The notes under the pieces are model-generated. The model did no database searches, was not told the DNA's origin, and was given only the letters and a program-made list of their open reading frames with translations. From Ignavibacteria bacterium (GTDB lineage Bacteria; Bacteroidota; Ignavibacteria; Ignavibacteriales; SURF-24), in contig JAAXKQ010000010.1 of NCBI GenBank assembly GCA_025612245.1, positions 1 through 64,000 on the forward strand: 64,000 nt of DNA. The letters are read 5' to 3'. Both the position numbers and the translations under genes were made by a program. Below, in pieces: positions 8,458 through 16,836 of the stretch (within the stretch, counting starts at the first letter, position 1; each line of letters starts with the position of its first letter).

Positions 8458-9675
8458 CTACATAAGCTTGAACTGGTAGGGCATTACCATGCGGACTCTT
8501 ACCGGCTTGCCTTTGTCTTTGCCCGGGTTCCACTTGCCCATTAGCTTTGTCACCCTTATGGCCTCCTCATCGCACCCGCCGCCTATGCCTTTTAAGACTT
8601 TTATGTCACTGAGGCTTCCGTCTTTTTCAACTATAAAACCTACTATTACTTTTCCCTGGATCTGTTCTTTCTTTGCCTTTGCGGGGTAAACCACGTTGCC
8701 GGATATGAAGGTAAGAAGCGCATCCTGACCCTTGGGGTATGAAGGCATCTCGTCAACAAACGTGTAGGGCTCTTCATCCTGAAATGATGTTTCTGCCAGG
8801 CTGGTGGTGATGTCCCTTCCACCGTTTGTCATGCCGAAGAACATTATGACAAGCGCCATTAACGGGACGGAAAGGAGAAATTTGAGCTTTGCATATTTAG
8901 AGGACTTTTCTTGTGCTAACATTTCGAACCTCCTTTTTAAGAGTGAATTGAAGTTATTTGTCATTGGATTTCCTCCCGGCCTGAAGGCGAAAGTAAGTAT
9001 CGTGCTCTTGTATTCTATGCTGTCTAAACCCTTGTCTATTACTTCTGTATCTGCTATGAATTCATGCTGCGCCTCAAGCTCCTTTTTCATTAACCAGACA
9101 AAAGGATTGAACCACAGAGAAATTGTAACAGCCTCAAAGAAGACAATGTCAAGCGAATGGAGACTTTTTATGTGCGCCTCCTCGTGCAGAATCAGCGTCG
9201 AAAGCGCCGGATCCTCAAGATTCCCCTTGGGAAGAAATATTGTTTTGAAGAAAGAAAAAGGCGATTGCCCTTCGTCAAGCAGAATGGTTTTATGCCCTTC
9301 AATCATAATCGGGGCGCTGTAATCGCCGAGCTTTGTAATCTGGTACAGCCTCCAGAAAAACCTCACCAGAAGGGCTAAGGAAACTACTATGTACGCAACC
9401 CATAAAACGGAATTTATATCAATCCCACTGTCGGCGGCCTTTATGCCGCCTCCTGTAAGCACGGGCTCAAGATAATAAGTAATTGTTTTCCCGGCTTCAC
9501 CCGAGGGCAGGCTGAACCTGAATAAGGGAAGCGTGATGGAAAAAATCCCCGACGTTAAAAGATACATCCTGTTCATCTGATACATGGTTTCCTTTTTCAG
9601 ACGGGCCATATAGAACAGGTAAAATATCATGAAGCTGAAGGACGACTGCAAAAGATAAAATTCAAAAGAGTTCAT
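8458..9675 (-). CDS. M56 (BlaR1-type) membrane metalloprotease with TonB C-terminal domain
   Basis: A 405-aa protein with N-terminal membrane helices (about residues 5-22, 38-55 and 88-108), then a zinc metalloprotease domain with HEEAH (His164, Glu165, His168) and downstream EAQHEFIAD, a hydrophobic helix (about 263-282), and a TonB-like C-terminal domain (about 310-405, YPAKAKKEQIQGKV, CDEEAI, PVRVRMVMPYQF). M56 proteases of this type cleave BlaI-family repressors in response to envelope signals. The BlaI gene is 11 nt upstream in the same transcript, so the pair is a classic sensor-repressor module. The TonB domain, in place of a penicillin-binding sensor domain, and the nearby TonB-dependent receptor suggest an envelope signal rather than a beta-lactam. 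Confidence 0.88.
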   Translation of the reverse strand: MNSFEFYLLQSSFSFMIFYLFYMARLKKETMYQMNRMYLLTSGIFSITLPLFRFSLPSGEAGKTITYYLEPVLTGGGIKAADSGIDINSVLWVAYIVVSLALLVRFFWRLYQITKLGDYSAPIMIEGHKTILLDEGQSPFSFFKTIFLPKGNLEDPALSTLILHEEAHIKSLHSLDIVFFEAVTISLWFNPFVWLMKKELEAQHEFIADTEVIDKGLDSIEYKSTILTFAFRPGGNPMTNNFNSLLKRRFEMLAQEKSSKYAKLKFLLSVPLMALVIMFFGMTNGGRDITTSLAETSFQDEEPYTFVDEMPSYPKGQDALLTFISGNVVYPAKAKKEQIQGKVIVGFIVEKDGSLSDIKVLKGIGGGCDEEAIRVTKLMGKWNPGKDKGKPVRVRMVMPYQFKLM

Positions 9676-9686
9676 TTCGTTTCCCG

Positions 9687-10091
9687 CTATTTTGTTTTCT
9701 TTTTTATTTCGCTTTCTTTCTTTGCTTTTATTTCTTTCTGGAGCATTTTCATTATCTCTTCCATTTCACTAACGTCAAGGTCCTCTTCCTTGCTGAAGAA
9801 GGAAACCATGCCCGCAAATGAATTTGAAAAGTAGCCCTTAAGAAAGCCTTTAAGATGATCCTTTGTGTAGTTCTCCTTTGTAACTAAAGGGTAATATTCA
9901 TGCGTGTTGCCGTATGCTTTGTGCGATACGAAACCCTTTTTCTCGAGTATCCTGACAATTGTCGAAACCGTCGTATAGGCGGGCCTGGGCTCAGGAAGCT
10001 CTTTTATGATGTCGTTTACAAACCCTTTGCCGAGCTTCCAGAGTATCTGCATTATCTGCTCCTCGGCTTTTGTCATTTCTTTAATCTTCAA
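9687..10091 (-). CDS. blaI: BlaI/MecI/CopY family transcriptional repressor
   Basis: A winged-helix repressor of about 134 aa. The sequence KAEEQIMQILWKLGKGFV, then RPAYTTVSTIVRILEKKGFV (recognition helix and wing), is characteristic of BlaI/MecI. The C-terminal half would dimerise and hold the protease site. The start is best placed at a TTG at 10091: GAGGG lies 5-6 nt before it and the resulting N-terminus has the usual family length. A TTG at 10103 or ATG at 10076 are alternatives. It is expected to bind its own promoter (see 10125-10152) and perhaps the paired palindromes before the divergent receptor gene. Confidence 0.88.
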   Translation of the reverse strand: MKIKEMTKAEEQIMQILWKLGKGFVNDIIKELPEPRPAYTTVSTIVRILEKKGFVSHKAYGNTHEYYPLVTKENYTKDHLKGFLKGYFSNSFAGMVSFFSKEEDLDVSEMEEIMKMLQKEIKAKKESEIKKKTK

Positions 10092-10124
10092 TTTATCCCT
10101 CAATATTATTTAATGATCCTGCCT

Positions 10125-10152
10125 AAGTACAGGGATGAAGCTAACTGTACTT
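10125..10152. promoter_or_regulatory. Candidate operator upstream of blaI
   Basis: AAGTACA (10125-10131) and TGTACTT (10146-10152) form an inverted repeat about 35 nt upstream of the blaI start. The TACA/TGTA half-sites resemble those bound by BlaI and CopY, although the 14-nt spacing between them is wider than the usual dyad. Low to moderate confidence. Confidence 0.4.
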
Positions 10153-10188
10153 CCCTGTAAAATTAAACTCTTCTAGAATAAAACTCTA

Positions 10189-12612
10189 CTACATCCCCGA
10201 ATGCCGGTCCCTTCCGTCGTCAACCTCACGCTCTTCCTTGTCTTCATAACTGTTGAATAAATAATTAATGGATAAGGATAAATACCTGGAATTTTGCGGC
10301 ACTGCGTTTAACCTTGTACTGTAATTATATGCGTGAGTTTCATATGTGGCGCGAGCCTTATTTAACACGTCATTTAAGGTCAATGTTACCCTCAAACTGT
10401 TCTTCAGGAACTGCCTCGAAAGCGAAATCGTCATGTCCGTCATGCTGCTCATTTTATACCTCTGCGACTTTGACTCCGGACGGTAGGAGAATGACACGGA
10501 GGCTTTGGACTTGTACCAGAGACTAAAGCTGGCATAAGAGGACAGGTAAAAATTAGTTTTGTTCTCCGACAGGTCCTCCTGCATGTAAGTGCCTTCCTGT
10601 ATGAACCTGCTTAAGTTGATTTTTGTATTCATCATCGGGAACCACTCGGGCAGCTTTATCGGCGAGGACTTCCCGCGGCTTAAGTTAAGGTTTAGCTCTA
10701 GCCCAAATTCCTGCGTCTTTGGCCCGTTTATGTATGTCGAAAACAAAACCGAATCCTGCAGCATCGTCTCGGCATTGATGATTTTGCCCTTGGATCCATA
10801 ATAAAACATCGTGAGGTATGGCATCAGCCCTGCGGAAATTGAATTCGTGTAAACCGGATCCAACTCCGAATTTCCCTCGCTGGCTGAATAGGGAGATCTG
10901 TTCCTTCTAAAGGGATTTACATAATTCATCTCGGGCCTTTGCACCCTCCTGGAATAGTTTATAAAAAGCTGCATCTGGCCTATATTATATGAAAGATTGA
11001 CAGACGGATAAATGCTGTAGTAATTTTCGGTAAAGTTCTCCCCGCTGACTGTCTGAAGCCCTTCTGTGTACGCCTTTTCTCCCCTTAAGCCAAGCCTGTA
11101 GTTTATGTCCAGGAGTTTACCTGAGTAAAGAAAATATACAGCATGAATGCTCTCTTTATACTTGAATGTGTTGCTGAAATTTAGGCTGTCTTCCCAGGCA
11201 TTACGCAAGTAGCTGAAATCAAGGCTGCCGTAATCATCCGACCTGTCCCTGAATGTTAAGTTGTAGCCCGCTTCAAACTTGGCCGATTCTTTGAAGGGAT
11301 TTACATATCCCGCCTTGAGTATGAATGTGTTGTTCTTAATCTGGTTGTTCTGCCTCTGCAAATAAGGGTAATCCTGCCTGTCGTAATATTTTGTCGAGTA
11401 ATTATTGGAAGCGTCTTCCCGTATATTCGCGTAATAAATGTCGGAAGTCACTTCGCAGCCTTCATCGTTTATCTTGTTCCTGTAGAATCCGGTCAGGATA
11501 TAGGTGGCATACTTTGAATTTTGTCCGGAGTTGTAGTTATACCATGTATTCTGCTCTGCCGTGTTCTGATCCCGGTAGTCAGTCCTGCGCTGTGAAGCGT
11601 TCGTGTAATCAATGTCCATTTTCTGATTGGTGGCAGAGGACGACAATAGAAAGTAATTGGATTCATCCGGCTCGTAGTCAACCCCGAGCTTCAGATAGTA
11701 AACGTCGTTTTTAACACCCCCTTCGCCAACAGATCTGGTAAAGGCAGTTTCGGCAGAGCTTTTTGAAATAAAAGATTCATCATAGGAAGTTGTATAGTGG
11801 TAGTGCCCGAAATACATGTTCGTAAAAACGTTCGTTTTGCCTCTTTTGTAGTTCAGAGCAAAAGAGGGTCTGGTTTCTTCATTGGAAGTCTGCCTTAAAT
11901 TTACGAAACCACTGAAGGAATCGAATAGGTTTGGTTTCGAGATCAGGTTCAGGATTCCCGCGTCACCCTCCGGATCATCCTTTGCCGACGGGGAGGTGAT
12001 TACTTCAATTTTCTCAATGAGCTCTGCCGGCATCTGTGAAAGGTAATCATCATTAAACTGAAAGGGCTTTCCGTCAAGTAGTATTTTAACCCCGCTCCGG
12101 CCCCTGATGGTAATTTTGTTCGTAACCGGATGAATCTCTACGGCGCCAACCATTTTCAGCGCCTCAGCCACGCTGGAAGGTGAAACGGGGAGCTTGTCGA
12201 TGTTTACTACCTGCTTATCCACGTAGTACTCAATGGGAGGCTTTTCTCCCTTTATTACTACCGTCTTCAGCGTAATTGAACTTGCCTTTAACCTGATCTC
12301 ACCCAGACTAAGTGTATCGCTGCCGGTAAAATTTATCTCAAGGCGCTTTGTCTCGTAGCCGATCAGTGAAAGCTGCAGAATTGCGCTATCCGGCAGAACC
12401 TTACGAATGGAAAAATAGCCGTTGTTATCCGAAAATGTGCCTGCCAGAATTTTATTGCTTTGCTTGCTTATTACTGCCACGGTTACTCCGGGAAGCGGAC
12501 TTTTTCCTGATTCACCATCAAGCACTTGTCCCTTAACTGAGATGGCCCTGCCGCTTTGAGCAAAAATAGCTGAAACTGAAAACACTAACAGAATAAAAAT
12601 GAGATGTCGCAT
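10189..12612 (-). CDS. TonB-dependent outer-membrane beta-barrel protein with carboxypeptidase-like N-terminal domain
   Basis: About 807 aa. A signal peptide (MRHLIFILLVFSVSAIFAQ) is followed by a CarboxypepD_reg-like domain (about residues 25-110, GQVLDGESGKSPLPGVTVAV), a plug region (SVAEALKMVGAVEIHPVTNKITIRGRSGVKILLDGKP) and a long beta-barrel rich in aromatic strands (outer-membrane protein beta-barrel family of Bacteroidota). These proteins import large or scarce substrates, or form maturation-type channels; the ligand cannot be read from sequence. The frame is open to 12690, but the signal peptide begins at 12612 and AAGGATAA lies just upstream of that ATG, so I use it. It lies downstream of two palindromes and upstream of blaI/M56, pointing to envelope-signal regulation. 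Confidence 0.87.
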   Translation of the reverse strand: MRHLIFILLVFSVSAIFAQSGRAISVKGQVLDGESGKSPLPGVTVAVISKQSNKILAGTFSDNNGYFSIRKVLPDSAILQLSLIGYETKRLEINFTGSDTLSLGEIRLKASSITLKTVVIKGEKPPIEYYVDKQVVNIDKLPVSPSSVAEALKMVGAVEIHPVTNKITIRGRSGVKILLDGKPFQFNDDYLSQMPAELIEKIEVITSPSAKDDPEGDAGILNLISKPNLFDSFSGFVNLRQTSNEETRPSFALNYKRGKTNVFTNMYFGHYHYTTSYDESFISKSSAETAFTRSVGEGGVKNDVYYLKLGVDYEPDESNYFLLSSSATNQKMDIDYTNASQRRTDYRDQNTAEQNTWYNYNSGQNSKYATYILTGFYRNKINDEGCEVTSDIYYANIREDASNNYSTKYYDRQDYPYLQRQNNQIKNNTFILKAGYVNPFKESAKFEAGYNLTFRDRSDDYGSLDFSYLRNAWEDSLNFSNTFKYKESIHAVYFLYSGKLLDINYRLGLRGEKAYTEGLQTVSGENFTENYYSIYPSVNLSYNIGQMQLFINYSRRVQRPEMNYVNPFRRNRSPYSASEGNSELDPVYTNSISAGLMPYLTMFYYGSKGKIINAETMLQDSVLFSTYINGPKTQEFGLELNLNLSRGKSSPIKLPEWFPMMNTKINLSRFIQEGTYMQEDLSENKTNFYLSSYASFSLWYKSKASVSFSYRPESKSQRYKMSSMTDMTISLSRQFLKNSLRVTLTLNDVLNKARATYETHAYNYSTRLNAVPQNSRYLSLSINYLFNSYEDKEEREVDDGRDRHSGM

Positions 12613-12760
12613 TAAATTATCCTTTTTATGTGCAATTACGCCTGAATATTCCCCGACAAAGGACATGAAAACAAAAGCCCGCGAAATCATTCTTCATAAT
12701 GTCATTCTGTATCCGGTCGTGCTCGGTCTTAACAGTCTTATTGGTTTCAAGTGCAATATA

Positions 12761-12818
12761 TAACTAAAGATTTAGTTAGTCAACGACTTTTTTAATCCCC
12801 TAACTAATTTTTTAGTAG
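12761..12818. promoter_or_regulatory. Paired palindromic operators between receptor and aldo/keto reductase genes
   Basis: A perfect dyad TAACTAAAGATTTAGTTA (12761-12778) and a near copy TAACTAATTTTTTAGTAG (12801-12818) lie with 40-nt spacing in the 345-nt divergent intergenic region. The 2-nt central spacer and inverted half-sites (CTAAA-N2-TTTAG) resemble the geometry of BlaI/CopY operators (TACA-N2-TGTA), and a blaI gene is just downstream of the receptor. The assignment to BlaI is inference; the dyads themselves are plain. The rest of 12613-12957 shows nothing else recognisable. Confidence 0.6.
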
Positions 12819-12957
12819 AATTTCCACTCCATCCCGCACTAAAACGCTAAAACCGCGAAATTCTGTTTTTTTTTAGGCCCTGAATCCCTTTCCTTTTTAC
12901 TATTATTCGCTATATTATAATCCGTACGTTTCAGAAAAAAATTCAACAGGACATATT

Positions 12958-13902
12958 ATGAGATATAAAAAATTGTGCAAAAATGGCCCCGAAATTTCCG
13001 CCATTAGCTTCGGCGCCTGGGCAATAGGGGGACGCGACTGGGGTAAAACAGACGACAGCCAGTCGGTTGCCGCAATAAACGAGGCCCTCGACATGGGAGT
13101 GAACTTCCTCGATACGGCTGACGTCTACGGCTTCGGACATTCGGAGGACCTGATCGCAAAGGTGCTGAAAGAACGCGGCAAAAAGGATATCTTTGTGGCT
13201 ACAAAGGCGGGAAGCGACTTCTATAACTTTAAAGATGACAGGGGGGAAGTGAAGATTACCCCGAACTATACGAAAGACTACCTCGTTTCAGCGGCGGAAA
13301 AAAGCCTTAAAAGACTTAATCTTGAAACGCTGGACCTCCTTCAGCTCCATAGCCCGTCAACGGACCTGCTTAAAAAAGATGACCCCTGGGAGGCTTTGTA
13401 CCAGCTGAAAAAAGACGGCAAGATCAGGCTCGCAGGCCTGAGCGTGCAGTCTTTTAAGGAAACCGAACAGGCCTACCTGCTCGATGAACATAATGACCTG
13501 CTGGACTGCCTGCAGGTGAGGTATAACCTCCTGGAAAGAGAAGCCGAAAAAGAGCTCTTCCCAAAGGCGCAAAAGTACGGGATCGGCATAATTGCAAGAA
13601 TCCCCATGCTGTTCGGGTTCTTAACGGGTAAGTTTAACCGTGAGACCCGTTTTGCCGATGGCGACCATAGAAGGTTTAACCTATCGCCGGAGAAAATTGA
13701 AAAGTACTTCGGTGAGCTGGAAAGCCATGAGCCGTTATATATCCTTCACCCGGAATATACAAAAGCACAGATAAGCCTTGGATTCTGCATTTCCCACCCG
13801 GCTGTCAGTACCGCAATTCCCGGTGGTAAAACCCCGGAACAGGTCCGCGAAAACTGCAAGGCTGCGGAAATAGATGCTTCCTTTTATAAAGATTTGCTCT
13901 GA
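12958..13902 (+). CDS. Aldo/keto reductase
   Basis: A 314-aa NAD(P)H-dependent oxidoreductase with a TIM-barrel fold. Family signs are the catalytic Asp-Tyr pair in FLDTADVYG, the lysine in VATKAG, the histidine in DLLQLHSP, and the nicotinamide-cofactor end IPGGKTPEQVREN. It resembles the broad AKR group with 2,5-diketo-gluconate or methylglyoxal-type reductases; the true substrate is unknown. AGGAC lies upstream of the ATG. It is divergent from the TonB-type receptor and is closed by a strong bidirectional terminator. A second, only distantly similar aldo/keto reductase is at 22767. Confidence 0.88.
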   Translation: MRYKKLCKNGPEISAISFGAWAIGGRDWGKTDDSQSVAAINEALDMGVNFLDTADVYGFGHSEDLIAKVLKERGKKDIFVATKAGSDFYNFKDDRGEVKITPNYTKDYLVSAAEKSLKRLNLETLDLLQLHSPSTDLLKKDDPWEALYQLKKDGKIRLAGLSVQSFKETEQAYLLDEHNDLLDCLQVRYNLLEREAEKELFPKAQKYGIGIIARIPMLFGFLTGKFNRETRFADGDHRRFNLSPEKIEKYFGELESHEPLYILHPEYTKAQISLGFCISHPAVSTAIPGGKTPEQVRENCKAAEIDASFYKDLL

Positions 13903-13913
13903 GAGGAGTATAT

Positions 13914-13959
13914 AAAAAAAGATGACACCTTTAAGGTGTCATCTTTTAATTTTTTTGCT
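13914..13959. terminator. Bidirectional intrinsic terminator
   Basis: GATGACACCTT (13921-13931) pairs perfectly with AAGGTGTCATC (13933-13943); an A-rich tract precedes it and a T-rich tract follows, so it can stop the aldo/keto reductase transcript on + and the slyD-like transcript on -. Confidence 0.85.
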
Positions 13960-14001
13960 TTTAGATCTATATGAAAATTTTTTCCATCCTCATTTCAAAG
14001 C

Positions 14002-14487
14002 TCAATGATGATGCCCGCCGTCACCGTGAACATGCCCGTGCGCAAGCTCTTCAGCCGTAGCCTCTCTGACATCCAGCAGCTCAAGGTCAAAAGTAAGTGC
14101 TTCGCCGGCCAGCGGATGATTAAAGTCGAGCGTAATTTCATCACCTTCAATTTTTGCTATCACAAAAGGCAGCTGCTGCCCGTCGGGTGTATTTGCAACG
14201 TATTCCATACCTTCTTCAAGTTTGCTGCCTTCTGGAAAGTTGGAACGGTCGACAACCTGTACCGATTCAGGCTGGTATTCACCATATGCTTCTTCAGGAG
14301 AAAGAAATATCTCTTTTCTGCTTCCGATTAACATGTTGCCGATTTCTTCTTCCAGCTTGGGAAGAATCTGATTCTGACCACTTAAAAATGAAAAAGGCTG
14401 TTCTTTAGTCGCAGAATCCAATATTTCGCCATTTTGATCCTTGAGGCTGTATATAACTGTTACAACCTGATTGGGTTTTATTGGCAT
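14002..14487 (-). CDS. slyD: FKBP-type peptidyl-prolyl isomerase, SlyD-like
   Basis: A 161-aa protein with FKBP domain (VTVIYSLKDQNGEILDS, FLSGQNQILPKLEEEI) interrupted by an insert-in-flap region (ALTFDLELLDVREAT follows it), and a His-rich tail HGHVHGDGGHHH that would bind Ni or other metals as in E. coli SlyD. It catalyses prolyl cis-trans isomerisation and acts as a chaperone in the cytoplasm; the metal tail suggests a role in metalloenzyme maturation. The tail is shorter than that of E. coli. The ATG has a good AAGGAG site upstream. Confidence 0.93.
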   Translation of the reverse strand: MPIKPNQVVTVIYSLKDQNGEILDSATKEQPFSFLSGQNQILPKLEEEIGNMLIGSRKEIFLSPEEAYGEYQPESVQVVDRSNFPEGSKLEEGMEYVANTPDGQQLPFVIAKIEGDEITLDFNHPLAGEALTFDLELLDVREATAEELAHGHVHGDGGHHH

Positions 14488-14803
14488 AAATTACTCCTTA
14501 AGAATAAATTGTTGATATTATTTAACCATAAATTAACGCATTTTTTCCATAAGAACCTATCCCAAAATGCAGATTTGCTAAAATATTCATTTGTTTAAGT
14601 TCAAACGGATGGGACCGATTAAGACGCTATTTCCCCGCCAAATGTCGGCGCAGGAATCCCTGCTACCGGGGAAAAATAAAACCTTAATTTCCCCGGCAAA
14701 CATTGAATTTGTACGACAAATCCCTTAACTTTTTACTTAGCAAGACTGCAGACACCATCATACACACTGACTTACTCAATCTTAAAAAGGGGGATTACTA
14801 GCT
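14488..14803. other. 316-nt intergenic region between slyD and a response regulator gene
   Basis: Divergent promoters for both genes must lie here. A direct near-repeat TTCCCCGCCAAATGTC / TTCCCCGGCAAACATTG flanks a short GC-rich stretch around 14632-14705, which might be regulatory. The + strand ribosome site AAGGGGG precedes the ATG at 14804. No RNA gene or repeat array is seen. Confidence 0.5.
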
Positions 14804-15256
14804 ATGGAAAACTCTGAGATTAAGCAAATCCTGCTTGTTGAAGATAACCTCGGCGATATACGCCTCATTAAGGAAGTCTTTAATTATGGCAAAGTCCCCG
14901 TAAACCTCAACGTCGTCAATAACGGCGTCGATGCCGTCTCGTTCCTTAAAAGAGATACCGGCTTCCAGGATGCCCCCCGGCCCGAACTGGTTATACTCGA
15001 CCTCAACCTGCCGAAGAAAAACGGCAAGGAGGTCCTCGCCGATATCAGATCCGATAAGCACTTGAGCAATATGCCCGTAATTGTCCTTACCTCTTCCGAA
15101 GCCGAAAGCGACGTGCAAATCTGCAAAAGCCTCAAAATTGAACATTATTACACAAAACCTATGGAACTGGATAAATTTGTCAGCGTAATTGAGGAAATCG
15201 AGGACTTCCTGATTGAAAACAAAAACGGAGATCAACCGGAGCCGGATAATTCCTGA
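14804..15256 (+). CDS. Single-domain response regulator (Rcp1-like)
   Basis: A 150-aa receiver domain with no output domain. Acidic pair E13/D14, phospho-acceptor D66 in VILDLNLP, T96 and K118 (YYTKP) are all present, so it should be phosphorylated normally. The extended insert DTGFQDAPRPEL before D66 and KKNGKEVLADI after it are typical of the Rcp1/CheY-like group that partners phytochrome-type or hybrid histidine kinases. No kinase lies nearby, so it is an orphan regulator. Signalling probably proceeds by protein-protein contact. Confidence 0.92.
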   Translation: MENSEIKQILLVEDNLGDIRLIKEVFNYGKVPVNLNVVNNGVDAVSFLKRDTGFQDAPRPELVILDLNLPKKNGKEVLADIRSDKHLSNMPVIVLTSSEAESDVQICKSLKIEHYYTKPMELDKFVSVIEEIEDFLIENKNGDQPEPDNS

Positions 15257-15448
15257 GCTTCTTGCGGCCGTACTACCATTTTATTACCTATTCTTGTATA
15301 TTCAGCATGCCTTAAAGTCCTCTTCCGGGCAGAAAAACTTTAGACGGCCTTCTTTCGTCTAAGCTTAATGTGTCAGCTGGCATTTTCTCCCCCGGGCGTA
15401 GGAATAATATTTCCTTAAATTACTCTCATACTTCATAAGGAGGTTATA

Positions 15449-15883
15449 ATGGATCATATCGTTTACGTTGAAGCTTCATCAAAAGAGATGAATAAAATCC
15501 TTAATGGCGAAAAGACAATGATTCTTCGCGGCGCTTCAGGTAGAAAAATGCCCTATGGAAGGGTGGAAACAGGCGACGTCCTGTATTTCATGAACAATAA
15601 CGGCGAAGGGGTGGTTAAGGCCCGCGCAAATGTCAAAAGCGTCTTTAATTCCGAAATGCTTGCCCCCGAGGTTTCTATGGCCCTCATTGAGCAAAACCAA
15701 AAATACTTGCTGCTTTCAAAAAAACAGAAGGAAAGATTCGGCGGAAAAAGATACCTCGTTTTAATTGAAATTGAAAACCCGGAGGAAATTAAACCAATGG
15801 CAATTGATAAATCCGACTTTTCCACTATGGACGACTGGCTCCGGGTTGGGAAAATTAGCAGCGTCCTGGTAGCCGCGAACTGA
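15449..15883 (+). CDS. PUA/ASCH-like small protein of unknown function
   Basis: A 144-aa protein, with excellent ribosome site AAGGAGG before the ATG. The run EMNKILNGEKTMILRG, then MPYGRVETGDVLYFMNNNG and RYLVLIEIENPEEIKP, resembles the PUA-like ASCH/EVE fold, which binds RNA or modified nucleotides, but the match is by pattern only. It ends in the first bases of a short remnant frame and is followed by a DNA alkylation repair-type gene. Confidence 0.65.
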   Translation: MDHIVYVEASSKEMNKILNGEKTMILRGASGRKMPYGRVETGDVLYFMNNNGEGVVKARANVKSVFNSEMLAPEVSMALIEQNQKYLLLSKKQKERFGGKRYLVLIEIENPEEIKPMAIDKSDFSTMDDWLRVGKISSVLVAAN

Positions 15884-15884
15884 T

Positions 15885-16067
15885 GTGAACAAAATGGAAG
15901 TGCTTGAATCAAATAACCCTGATTTTGTTATTCCTACTACGGGTACAATTAAGGATGACACTTTCTACTTCATTGCAGCAAGCCAGCTAAGAAGCTTCGA
16001 GGAAAATGGTAAAATCTTCCCGGAAGAAAAATTAAAGGACGTACTTATTCTTAAACTTAATTTGTAA
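15885..16067 (+). pseudogene. Remnant of a beta-propeller protein C-terminus
   Basis: A 60-codon frame starting at a GTG immediately after the previous stop. IPTTGTIKDDTFYFIAASQLRSF, then EEKLKDVLILKLNL, resembles the last blade of SMP-30/gluconolactonase-like or NHL-type six-bladed propellers found in Bacteroidota (usual signature FYFIANSQ). Nothing of the remaining propeller is present upstream, so this is likely a decayed leftover, though translation as a 60-aa peptide cannot be ruled out. Confidence 0.4.
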
Positions 16068-16092
16068 TTTTTTGGCAACTTAGGGTAATTTT

Positions 16093-16776
16093 ATGATCAT
16101 GACAAAAGACGAAGTTATCGAATACATTAAAAGTAACTATAACGAGGAAAACGTCAGGGGAATGGCCCGCTTCGGCATCAGCCCGGTTAATACTTTCGGC
16201 GTTTCTATGCCTATGCTGAGATCCCTCGCAAAAGTAATTGGCAAAGACCACCGCCTCGCACTCGAACTCTGGGAAACGGGAATTCATGAGGCCCGCATAC
16301 TGGCAGCGCTTACGGACGACCCGCGCCTGGTTACGCCGCCCCAGATGGAAAAATGGGTCTGTGATTTTGAATCCTGGGACGTGTGCGACCAGACGTGCAG
16401 CAACCTGTTCGATAAAACCCCCTTTGCATACCGGAAGGCGCACGAGTGGAGCTTGAGGCCGGAGGAGTTTGTAAAAAGAGCCGGCTTTGTGCTCATGGCG
16501 GCACTCGCAGTCCACAATAAAAAGGCAGACGACGAAATGTTCCTGGAATTCCTCTCCGTAATCGAAAGGGAAGCCTGCGATGAAAGAAATTTTGTAAAGA
16601 AGGCAGTTAATTGGGCACTGCGCCAGATTGGCAAAAGAAAGCTCGGCCTTATGGCACCGGCTAAAAAAACTGCGGAAAGAATCCTTAAATTGGATTCAAA
16701 GTCTGCCCGGTGGATTGCCCGCGATGCCTTAAGAGAACTGAATGACGAAAAGATACTTGCAAGAATAAAAGAATAA
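16093..16776 (+). CDS. alkD: AlkD-like DNA alkylation repair (HEAT-repeat) protein
   Basis: A 227-aa all-helical HEAT-like repeat protein of the AlkC/AlkD family (COG4912). Characteristic phrases are RFGISPVNTFGVSMPMLRSLAK, ARILAALTDDPRL, WVCDFESWDVCDQTCSNL and FVKKAVNWALRQIGKR. AlkD removes bulky or positively charged alkylated bases without flipping them, using Asp, Trp and Arg in the solvent-facing concave surface; the ESWD motif here would supply Trp and Asp. Acts on genomic DNA. Two ATGs are 6 nt apart; either may be used. Confidence 0.88.
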   Translation: MIMTKDEVIEYIKSNYNEENVRGMARFGISPVNTFGVSMPMLRSLAKVIGKDHRLALELWETGIHEARILAALTDDPRLVTPPQMEKWVCDFESWDVCDQTCSNLFDKTPFAYRKAHEWSLRPEEFVKRAGFVLMAALAVHNKKADDEMFLEFLSVIEREACDERNFVKKAVNWALRQIGKRKLGLMAPAKKTAERILKLDSKSARWIARDALRELNDEKILARIKE

Positions 16777-16825
16777 ATGAGCCCCGGAAGGTCGTATCCT
16801 TCGGGGCTCATTTCCTTTTTTTTGT
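16777..16825. terminator. Intrinsic terminator after the AlkD-like gene
   Basis: ATGAGCCCCGAAGG-like arm ATGAGCCCCGGAAGG (16777-16791) pairs with CCTTCGGGGCTCAT (16798-16811), followed by TTTCCTTTTTTTTG. It separates the AlkD-like gene from the convergent peroxiredoxin gene and may work in both directions. Confidence 0.85.
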
Positions 16826-16836
16826 CTGGAGATTTT

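Noticed and set aside
15341-15366. Hairpin CTTTAGACG/CGTCTAAG between the response regulator and the PUA-like gene as a terminator
   Set aside because: No T-run follows on the + strand and the loop is long; too weak to call.
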